Of a DNA stretch of 64,000 bases, positions 27,454-34,536 are shown piece by piece. A program made the position numbers and the translations under genes. The notes under the pieces were generated by a model, which saw nothing but the letters and a program-made list of their open reading frames with translations, did no database searches and was not told where the DNA came from. Source of the stretch: JBMNGO01 sp050949885 (GTDB taxonomy: Bacteria > Bacillota > Syntrophomonadia > Syntrophomonadales > Syntrophomonadaceae); the NCBI GenBank assembly GCA_050949885.1, contig JBMNGO010000002.1, forward strand, positions 62,001 to 126,000. Reading direction: 5' to 3'. Every line of letters starts with the position of its first letter. The first letter of the stretch is position 1.

Positions 27454-27460
27454 TATGTCC

Positions 27461-27498
27461 AGAGGCTGTCCTAAAAGGACAGCCTCTTTTGTTTTTTT
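27461..27498 (+). terminator. Rho-independent terminator after the acyl-CoA synthetase remnant
   Basis: A 12-base-pair perfect stem AGAGGCTGTCCT / AGGACAGCCTCT (27461-27472, 27477-27488) with an AAAA loop is followed by TTTTGTTTTTTT. It begins eight bases after the TAA and butts against the end of the convergent stalk-domain gene; on the minus strand no T-run follows. Confidence 0.9.
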
Positions 27499-28573
27499 AC
27501 CAACTGAATCTATAGCTGCGCCCGTTATATCTCACATAATAACCGGAGTCATCTTCATCCTCCAGATCACCAGTTATATCAGCGTCTTCGTATATGGTCC
27601 CATCAATTTGATCCTTTATTTCGTCTATCAAATCATCCAAGAAATCTTCTATATCACCTTTATTTACGTCACCTAAATCATCGTATTCATCGGAATAGTA
27701 AAAGTCAATATAAACCATGAATTCTAAATCATCTTCGTCGCCGTCCAGGCTGATGGAAATATCCAAGTCATCATCATCGAAATAATAATCACCTGTATCT
27801 TCAAATTCATCGATTATTTCATCTTCAATGTCGTCTAAGTCTGCCGAATCCCAGCTATAAGTATATTTCTTACCATCAAATTTTACATATAGATTGGATT
27901 TACGATAATTTAACAGCTCACCGGTAATATCCGCATCTTCAAAATCAGTGCGATCAATTAAATCATTGAGTTCCTCTTCTACGTCATCCAAAAAAATCTT
28001 AATATCGTCTTGGTCCAGCTTCGATAAGTCTTTATAGTAATCGGCAGAACGAAAATCCAGTTCAATAATATATTTAATATCCTGTGTGTCCCCATCCAAG
28101 GAAAAAGTTGCTTCTATTTCATCCCCAAAGTAATCCATGCCGGCATCCTCAAAATAATCCTGTAAATCGTCAGCAATGTCACTCAGATCACCTTTGGCTG
28201 CCAGCAGGTTTTCCAACCGGGTTATTTTGTCCTCCAGAGCTGCTATCTGAGCATCCTTATCCGCAATTTCGCTGGGAGTGGCTGAAGAACTGGAACCGGT
28301 CATAATAACTCGGTAATTGGCCGCATCCCAATAAATGTAATTCCCTATAGTTTCCATAATTAGCCGCAAAGGAACATATGTAGTGTCATTGATGATTAAA
28401 GGCTGCTTATCACTTGTCAGTTCTTCTCCATTATAAAAAATGGTGACTCCGGAATAGGCGTCAACTTTGTCCACAGAGGTCCATGGGGCAGCAAAAGTCG
28501 GCAGCCCCATTACCATAGTAAACAGGAAAGCCAGAACCACGATCATAGACAGCCGTCTTCTTAGTTTTTTCAT
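27497..28573 (-). CDS. Secreted stalk-domain protein with duplicated acidic domain
   Basis: The 358-residue protein has a signal peptide (1-29, ends PTFAA), a copper-amine-oxidase-N-type stalk domain (about 40-92, with IINDTTYVPLRLIMETIG), a short coiled coil (103-125) and two tandem copies of a roughly 114-residue domain (about 129-241 and 245-358). Both copies contain EDADITG and end in YTYSW or YRFSW, with SLDGD and a conserved IELDF/VYIDF strand. The second copy is extremely Asp-rich (FDDDDLDI, LEDEDDSGYY). I do not recognise the repeated domain; exported and perhaps metal-binding is inference. ATG 28573 follows AAGGAGGAAG; the frame open to 28849 overlaps the M23 gene and is spurious. 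Confidence 0.85.
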   Translation of the reverse strand: MKKLRRRLSMIVVLAFLFTMVMGLPTFAAPWTSVDKVDAYSGVTIFYNGEELTSDKQPLIINDTTYVPLRLIMETIGNYIYWDAANYRVIMTGSSSSATPSEIADKDAQIAALEDKITRLENLLAAKGDLSDIADDLQDYFEDAGMDYFGDEIEATFSLDGDTQDIKYIIELDFRSADYYKDLSKLDQDDIKIFLDDVEEELNDLIDRTDFEDADITGELLNYRKSNLYVKFDGKKYTYSWDSADLDDIEDEIIDEFEDTGDYYFDDDDLDISISLDGDEDDLEFMVYIDFYYSDEYDDLGDVNKGDIEDFLDDLIDEIKDQIDGTIYEDADITGDLEDEDDSGYYVRYNGRSYRFSW

Positions 28574-28793
28574 TTTCTTCCTCCTTATCAGTAATTGTTT
28601 TCCGAACTTACCATAAAGGCAAAATGCAGAACTGCGGATATGGCCTTGATTAACCTCACTAAAAGGCCAGGAAAAACCGTAGATCTGCAATTTTTGTATT
28701 AAAAGGAATACGTTGCCACAGGCTAAAACTTTCAGTATAAAAAAACTTTTTTCAGAGTCGGGAGAACCGTCCCTTTGGCGCAGCTTGACACAA
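28574..28793. other. Intergenic region with partial repeat copy B
   Basis: The 220 bases between the M23 peptidase and the stalk-domain gene contain GGGAGAACCGTCCC at about 28760-28773, which shares the AGAACCG-CCC core with the repeats at 14629 and 37716. No terminator or convincing promoter is seen, though a promoter for the stalk-domain gene should lie here. Confidence 0.4.
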
Positions 28794-29936
28794 TTATTTG
28801 CTAATGTATTGCATCGGGTCAGTGTGTTTACCATTAATACGCACTTCAAAGTGGAGATGAGGCCCGGTGCTCCATCCTGTACTGCCTACCTTGCCAATAG
28901 TCTGGCCTTTATAAACTGTGTCACCTGTGTTGACCAGTATTTTACTTTGATGAGCATAAAGGGTTGACACCTGGTTGCCGTGATCAATAATGACAACCTG
29001 CCCATATCCTCCCATCCAGCCAGTCTGAATAATCGTTCCACTGTCTGCCGCGACTATGTTGGCTCCCATGGGTGCCCTCAGATCCACACCAGTATGCATC
29101 CGGTTCTCTTTAAGCACAGGATGAAATCTCATGCCATAGGGAGAGGTGATTCCAGTATAACCCGGAGTGGGCCAGGTATAAGTACCGGTGCCCAGGCTGG
29201 GGTTGCCGCCTCCGGATTGGATTTGCCGTATCATGGCCTCAATCTGTTTGGAGGTCTGTTCCAGTTCCGCCAGGGCTTGTTCATAAGCGCTCTTCTCCCT
29301 GCGGACATTGGTCAGCAGCCGATCCTGGTTGTTTTTCTGCTGGCGCAGTTGTTCTCTTTTGTTTTCCTGCTCCTTTTCTATAGCCTCCAATTCCTCGGCC
29401 TTTTTCTCCAGAGCGGCCTTTTTCTCAGTCAATTCTTCCTTTTTGGCCGCAATGGTCTCAATCAGGTCAACATCCTGTTTTACAATATAGTTTAGCATTT
29501 CATACCTGGTCAGGAAGTCTCTTACATCGGTGGCCGCCAGAAGTACCTCCAGGTATGACGCCTGCCCTTTCTCGTAGATATGTACAAGCCTATCGCTTAA
29601 TATTTCGGACTGAACTTCCAGCTGCTCTTCCATAGCGGCGATTTCCTCTTCTGTTTGCTTGATATCTTTCTGCAGATCGTTTATTTGTTTAATCAAAAAT
29701 TCTAAATCATTTTCGGTCCGGTTAATATCCTTTTGCAAGCTTTGTAGCTGCCCCATTATGGTGTTTTCTCGTTGTTGGGCCTCTTGGATATTTTTCTGTT
29801 GTTGGTATATTCTCTGATTTATTTCCTGCAGCTGTTCTTGCTTTTCCTTCAGTTCATCGGCATAAACCGGGATAATGATCCCTGTTATCATACCCAATAA
29901 GACAAATAAAGAGACTATTCGCTTTACGATTTGCAC
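28794..29936 (-). CDS. Coiled-coil M23-family peptidoglycan endopeptidase
   Basis: A secreted cell-wall hydrolase: signal peptide (1-26, ends PVYA), two long coiled-coil stretches (about 28-115 and 150-245, rich in Gln and Glu), and a C-terminal LytM/M23 domain (about 265-380) with complete zinc ligands HTGVD and HLHFE. The shape is that of EnvC/PcsB/CwlO-type proteins activated by FtsEX, and ftsE and ftsX lie directly upstream. Unlike EnvC the M23 site is intact, so it is probably catalytic itself. The start is GTG 29936 with AAAGGAGG eight bases upstream. Confidence 0.92.
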   Translation of the reverse strand: MQIVKRIVSLFVLLGMITGIIIPVYADELKEKQEQLQEINQRIYQQQKNIQEAQQRENTIMGQLQSLQKDINRTENDLEFLIKQINDLQKDIKQTEEEIAAMEEQLEVQSEILSDRLVHIYEKGQASYLEVLLAATDVRDFLTRYEMLNYIVKQDVDLIETIAAKKEELTEKKAALEKKAEELEAIEKEQENKREQLRQQKNNQDRLLTNVRREKSAYEQALAELEQTSKQIEAMIRQIQSGGGNPSLGTGTYTWPTPGYTGITSPYGMRFHPVLKENRMHTGVDLRAPMGANIVAADSGTIIQTGWMGGYGQVVIIDHGNQVSTLYAHQSKILVNTGDTVYKGQTIGKVGSTGWSTGPHLHFEVRINGKHTDPMQYISK

Positions 29937-29966
29937 CCGGTATACCTCCTTTAGGTATTATTAGTC

Positions 29967-30851
29967 CTAGACATCCAGAAACCGATTAAGGGAAATATAT
30001 GTACCCACAACCCCCAGGAACCCGCCTGCCAAAAACAACAAACAGTAAATTTCCAACAGAAATACCTTGTCGGTTACCAGGGGCAGGAAAAATAATTTGT
30101 CCAAATGATTAAGTATGGAATTATATCCCACTCCCAGCGCAAGAATGGCTAAGAGTGATCCTGAACAACCCAGGGCAGTACCTTCAATAAAAAACGGCCA
30201 ACGGATAAACCAATCGTTTGCACCTATTAGCTTCATCAGATATACTTCCTTCCGCCGGGCATACACTGCCAGCCGGATAGTGGTGGCAATTAGAAAAATA
30301 GCTCCCAAAAACAGAAAAACGATAAAGCCTACACTCAGATTGCGCACCCATTTGGTTACCGAGAAAAGGGTTTCAACAACTCCCTGCCCATAATTGGCGC
30401 TATACACCCCTTTTACTTTTTTTATCTGTTGGGCAAGCTGCGGCACCTGATGAGGGTCAGAAGCTTTTATTTCGAAGCTGTCTGGAAGTGGATTCTTCCC
30501 CAACGTATCAGCAATGCTGTACTTCCCCTGACCTAAATCCGCCTCCAGCTTTTTTAACCCTTCCTCTTTGGATACAAATTTAACCTCTGCTATTCCCTCC
30601 ATTTTCTCAATGGTTTCTTGCACAAGCGAAATATCTTTAGAGTCCAAATCTCTATCCAGGAGGACCAGTATTTCCACATCGCTTTCCAGTTTTTGCATCA
30701 AATTCTCAGCGTTGGCACTGGCCAGAATAACAATACCTAAAATCAAAATACAAATTGATACAGTTGAAATGGTAGCAATACTGAGTAATCTATTACGTAA
30801 TAGGGACTGTTTAGCTTCGCTAAAGAAATATCCTATATTCTTCAGCATCAT
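29967..30851 (-). CDS. ftsX: Cell-division ABC transporter permease FtsX
   Basis: Membrane partner of FtsE that transmits ATP-driven movement to periplasmic or extracellular wall hydrolases. The 294 residues have the FtsX layout: one N-terminal transmembrane segment (about 22-45), a large extracellular loop (about 47-170), then three more segments (175-200, 220-245, 265-288). LRNRLLSIATISTVSICI and YARRKEVYLMKLIGAND are family marks. Its ATG overlaps the ftsE stop (ATGA), and the M23 gene follows after 30 bases. Confidence 0.96.
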   Translation of the reverse strand: MMLKNIGYFFSEAKQSLLRNRLLSIATISTVSICILILGIVILASANAENLMQKLESDVEILVLLDRDLDSKDISLVQETIEKMEGIAEVKFVSKEEGLKKLEADLGQGKYSIADTLGKNPLPDSFEIKASDPHQVPQLAQQIKKVKGVYSANYGQGVVETLFSVTKWVRNLSVGFIVFLFLGAIFLIATTIRLAVYARRKEVYLMKLIGANDWFIRWPFFIEGTALGCSGSLLAILALGVGYNSILNHLDKLFFLPLVTDKVFLLEIYCLLFLAGGFLGVVGTYISLNRFLDV

Positions 30852-31534
30852 ACAACTAATGGCTCCCCGATTACACTGTCATAAACTATTTGGCCCTTTT
30901 CGAGGAATACAATCCTTTTTCTGACTGCCTTGACCAATTCCCGAGCATGGGTAGCCATTATAACCGTAGTCCCTTTCCGGTTAATATCCAAGAGAAGGTT
31001 CAAAATGTCATAGGAAGTATCCAGGTCTAGATTTCCGGTCGGCTCGTCGGCTATCAAAAGCAGGGGGCGGTTGGCCAGAGCCCTGGCAATCCCCACTCTT
31101 TGCTGTTCACCCCCGGACATTTCCGAAGGAAAACAATTGCTTTTGTTGCCCAATCCTACCATTTCCAGAACTTCAGGAACTCTCTTCTTAATGTCCCTTG
31201 AGGTAGCACCTACCACTTTCATGGCAAAGGAAACATTTTCGTAAACAGTTTTATTTTCCAGGAGCTTAAAATCCTGAAAAATAATACCCATGCTCCTGCG
31301 CAGAATAGGCACTTCATGCCTGCTCATCCTGGAAACACTCCGGGAAGCAACGAATATTTGACCACTGGTGGGCAGCTCTTCTCGAAAAAAAAGTTTAATA
31401 AGGGTGGATTTTCCCGCTCCGCTGGCCCCCATTAAAAACACAAATTCACCGCGTTCTATTTTTAGGTTGATATTGTCTAAGGCTTTAACGCCATTAGGGA
31501 AGACTTTCGAAACATTGTATAAATGAGCTAACAT
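30848..31534 (-). CDS. ftsE: Cell-division ATP-binding protein FtsE
   Basis: ABC ATPase of the FtsEX complex. Walker A GASGAGKST (about residue 36), Q-loop FQDFKLL, signature MSGGEQQRVGIARAL and Walker B LLIADEPTGNLD are present; VFPNGVKALDNI at the N-terminus is typical of FtsE. The start is ATG 31534 with GGAGG six bases upstream; the frame extends to 31615 but crosses a terminator, so the extension is not coding. Length 228 is standard. Confidence 0.97.
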   Translation of the reverse strand: MLAHLYNVSKVFPNGVKALDNINLKIERGEFVFLMGASGAGKSTLIKLFFREELPTSGQIFVASRSVSRMSRHEVPILRRSMGIIFQDFKLLENKTVYENVSFAMKVVGATSRDIKKRVPEVLEMVGLGNKSNCFPSEMSGGEQQRVGIARALANRPLLLIADEPTGNLDLDTSYDILNLLLDINRKGTTVIMATHARELVKAVRKRIVFLEKGQIVYDSVIGEPLVV

Positions 31535-31550
31535 GGTTAACCTCCATAAT

Positions 31551-31577
31551 AAAAAAAACCACCTCTTCTTGGTGGTT
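31551..31577 (-). terminator. Terminator between split transketolase and ftsE
   Basis: On the minus strand AACCACC-AAGAAGA-GGTGGTT (31557-31577) is followed by a run of eight T. It lies 35 bases after the transketolase stop and just ahead of the ftsE ribosome site, so ftsE expression must come from readthrough or a promoter hidden near it. Confidence 0.85.
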
Positions 31578-31611
31578 CTACATAATAAGCGGATTTCCTT
31601 TTTTTTGACTA

Positions 31612-32544
31612 TCATTTTTTCAGTAAATTGTGCACATTATGTATGATATTGGAAACATTTAAGTTATAATAATCTAATAACTCGTCAGGGCTACCTGATT
31701 GTCCAAAAACATCCGCTATCCCCATCCTTCTGACAGGGACCGGATAGTATTCGCTTACCACCTCACAAATTGCGCTCCCCAAACCGCCGATAATGCTGTG
31801 TTCTTCAACAGTTATAATGGCTCCGGTTTCTTGGGCTTTTTTTATGATTAGGTCTTTGTCGATAGGTTTAATTGTATGCATATCCACTACCGATACTTCT
31901 ATACCCTGTTTGCTAAGCTCCTGGGCCGCTTCCAGGCATTTCCCTACCATTATGCCACAGGCAATCAGAGTGAGGTCTTTTCCCTGCCGCAGCTCAATTC
32001 CCCGCCCAATGGTAAAATCCTGGCAATCATCATATATGATGGGAACCGCCGGACGCCCCAGGCGGAGGTAGACTGGTCCGGGGCAATCATATATTTTGGC
32101 CACAGCAGCCCTAGTGCTGGTTCCATCACTGGGTACTACCACACACATGTTGGGGATGCTCCTCATAAGAGATATATCCTCAATGGCCTGGTGTGAACCT
32201 CCATCTTCTCCTACAGTGATACCTGCATGACTGGCACATACTTTAACATTTAATTGGCTGTAAGCCAGGGAATTGCGTATTGGTTCAAAAGCCCTGCCAG
32301 CAGCAAATACCGCAAAAGAACTGGCAAAAACAACCTTTCCGGCTGTAGCTAATCCCGCTGCCATGCCTATCATATTTTGCTCGGCGATTCCTGCATTAAT
32401 AAAACGTTCCGGGAATTCCCGTGCAAAATCCGCTGTCTTGGTGGATTTGGAAAGGTCCGCATCCAGAACCACAACATTTTCTTTGGTTGCACCTAATTCT
32501 AGCAAAGCCTGGCCGTATGCATCCCTTGTTGCCTGTTTTTGCAT
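31612..32544 (-). CDS. Transketolase, C-terminal subunit
   Basis: Pyrimidine-binding and C-terminal domains of a two-subunit transketolase of the non-oxidative pentose phosphate pathway. The 310 residues carry AEQNMIGMAAGLA (with the catalytic Glu that activates thiamine diphosphate), SHAGITVGEDGGSHQA and the C-terminal VVDMHTIKPID. A deoxyxylulose-phosphate synthase would be a single chain with a distinct middle, so transketolase is preferred. ATG 32544 follows AAGGAGG. The N-terminal subunit gene is 15 bases upstream. Confidence 0.94.
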   Translation of the reverse strand: MQKQATRDAYGQALLELGATKENVVVLDADLSKSTKTADFAREFPERFINAGIAEQNMIGMAAGLATAGKVVFASSFAVFAAGRAFEPIRNSLAYSQLNVKVCASHAGITVGEDGGSHQAIEDISLMRSIPNMCVVVPSDGTSTRAAVAKIYDCPGPVYLRLGRPAVPIIYDDCQDFTIGRGIELRQGKDLTLIACGIMVGKCLEAAQELSKQGIEVSVVDMHTIKPIDKDLIIKKAQETGAIITVEEHSIIGGLGSAICEVVSEYYPVPVRRMGIADVFGQSGSPDELLDYYNLNVSNIIHNVHNLLKK

Positions 32545-32559
32545 TATGACCTCCTTAAT

Positions 32560-33387
32560 TTATTCAAGCTCACTCAGGGCAATAGCAACTTCCTGTGGTT
32601 TGGGAGCTGTTCCGTGCCACTCGACCCTGTTTTCCATGAAAGAGCAGCCTTTACCTTTTACTGTTTTGGCTACTATGGCAGTGGGTTTCCCCTTTACTTG
32701 CCGCGCGAACTCCAGGGACTCCATTATCTGTTGGCAATTGTGCCCGTCGATATAAAGGGTCTCCCATCCGAAAGCTTTAAACTTATCATCTATCGGTTCC
32801 GGTGACATGACCTTTTCCAAAGGTCCGTCAATTTGCAGGCCGTTGTAATCCACAAACAGCACCAGATTATCCAGTTTATAATGGGCAGCTGCCATCGCTG
32901 CCTCCCAAACCATCCCTTCCTCCAGCTCCCCATCGCCAACTAGAGTGTAAACCCTGAAAGGTTTATGGTCCATCTTCCCGGCCAGAGCCATGCCAACCGC
33001 CCAGGAAATACCCTGTCCCAGCGAACCGGTAGAGGCTTCTACTCCGGGGAGTTTCCTCATATCGGGATGTCCTTGCAAGGGACTGCCCAATTTGCGAAGA
33101 CTGCTGAGTAATGTTTTGGGGAAAAAACCCTTTTCCGCCAGGGCTGCATATAAAACCGGGGCAGCATGTCCCTTGCTCAAAACAAAGCGGTCACGTTCAG
33201 GCCACTCCGGTTTATTGGGATCAATATTCATTTCCCAAAAATAAAGGCTGGCCAGAATATCTGCTGCTGAAAGAGAACCCCCGGTATGGCCGGAACCTGC
33301 TTCACCCAGCATTTTTATAATATGTCTCCTTAAAATCTGTGCTTTTTCTTCTATTTGCTTGATTTCTTGCTGATTTATTTGTCTCAC
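32560..33387 (-). CDS. Transketolase, N-terminal subunit
   Basis: Thiamine diphosphate-binding half of the split enzyme. The 275 residues contain GSGHTGGSLSAADIL, SKGHAAPVLYAAL, and the metal/ThDP motif GDGELEEGMVWEA (about 150-162) followed by VDYNGLQIDG. The start is GTG 33387 with GGGGGATAAT just upstream. Split transketolases of this kind are common in Clostridia and archaea. It follows prfB closely (25 bases), though the two are functionally unrelated. Confidence 0.94.
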   Translation of the reverse strand: MRQINQQEIKQIEEKAQILRRHIIKMLGEAGSGHTGGSLSAADILASLYFWEMNIDPNKPEWPERDRFVLSKGHAAPVLYAALAEKGFFPKTLLSSLRKLGSPLQGHPDMRKLPGVEASTGSLGQGISWAVGMALAGKMDHKPFRVYTLVGDGELEEGMVWEAAMAAAHYKLDNLVLFVDYNGLQIDGPLEKVMSPEPIDDKFKAFGWETLYIDGHNCQQIMESLEFARQVKGKPTAIVAKTVKGKGCSFMENRVEWHGTAPKPQEVAIALSELE

Positions 33388-33412
33388 ATTATCCCCCTAC
33401 TGAACTTTTTTA

Positions 33413-34511
33413 TCAAGAAACTTTTTGGTGTAAATAGGAATAGATAAAAGTATTCAGGTCCCCATCCAGAACCCCTTGCACGTTACCGATTTCCACACCA
33501 GTACGGTGATCTTTAACCAGGGTAAAGGGGTTTAAAGTATAAGTTCTAATCTGGCTGCCCCATGCTATCTCTTTATATTCTCCCTTAAGTTTCTGCAGGT
33601 TATCCTCCATTTCCCTCTGCTTCAATTGGAAAAGCTGGGAAGCCAGTATTTTCATCGCCATCAGCTTGTTGGCATGTTGCGACCTTTCATTCTGGCACTG
33701 AATCACAATCCCGGTGGGAATATGAGTAATACGTACCGCTGAGTCCGTCTTGTTTACATGCTGTCCTCCTGCCCCACCAGACCGGTAAGTATCAATGCGC
33801 AGGTCATCTGGATTAATATTGACCTCGATTTCCTCGCTTATTTCTGGTAATACCGAAAGAGATGCAAAAGAAGTATGCCTGCGACCGGAAGCATCAAAGG
33901 GCGATATACGAATCAAGCGGTGGACTCCTTCCTCACATTTTAGTTTGCCATATGCATAACTCCCTTTAACCAGAAAGGTAACGCTTTTTATTCCCGCTTC
34001 GTCACCGGGCAGGTAATCAGTAATACTCACTTCATAACCTGAAGATTCCGCCCACCGGCAGTACATCCGCAGCAGCATCTGCACCCAATCCTGTGCTTCT
34101 GTTCCCCCTGCTCCTGCATGCAGGGAGACAATAGCATCTCTGCGGTCATGTTCACCCGAGAATAAAACCAGGAGCTCAAACTCCTCTAACTGTTTTAATA
34201 AGGATTCTAAGTCTCTAACCGTTTCTTTGAATAAATCTGGTTCATTCTCCTCCTCAGCCATTAAAAGAAGTTCATTTATGAAATTGGCCTTTTCCCAAAG
34301 GTTATCGAATTTGTCAACATTCTCTTTCAGGATGCTGATTTTCTTCAGCATTTCCTGGGCCTGTTCCCTATTGTCCCAGAAGTTTTCCTTAAAAGTATAT
34401 TGCTCCAGACGTTCTATCTCTTTTTTATTATTGTCTATGTCAAAGAGAAACCCTCATTTCTTCCAAGCGCCTGATTGCTTGCCGGCTGGTGCTTTTCGGA
34501 TCTTCCAACAT
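33413..34511 (-). CDS. prfB: Peptide chain release factor 2 with programmed +1 frameshift
   Basis: Releases peptides at UGA and UAA. The frame from ATG 34511 encodes 23 residues (MLEDPKST...MRVSL) and meets an in-frame TGA at 34442-34440 in the context CTT-TGA-C; skipping one T continues as DIDNNKKEIE into the 33413 frame, giving about 365 residues. An AGGG sits just upstream as the stimulatory Shine-Dalgarno. The stop-codon anticodon motif SPF (RISPFDASGRR) and the catalytic GGAGGQHVNK are present. This is the classical RF2 autoregulation by its own level, not a mutation. Confidence 0.96.
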
Positions 34512-34536
34512 TCCGCCACTTCCTTTCTTTGGGAAA

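Noticed and set aside
28574..28849. N-terminal extension of the stalk-domain frame
   Set aside because: It overlaps the M23 gene end, has no ribosome site and precedes a clear signal peptide start with GGAGG at 28573.
31612..33387. 1-deoxy-D-xylulose-5-phosphate synthase
   Set aside because: ispD and ispF in the window suggested it, but the two-gene split and the motifs fit clostridial transketolase subunits better.
33413..34511. prfB as a frameshifted pseudogene
   Set aside because: The in-frame TGA is at the known programmed slip site and the rest of the gene is intact.
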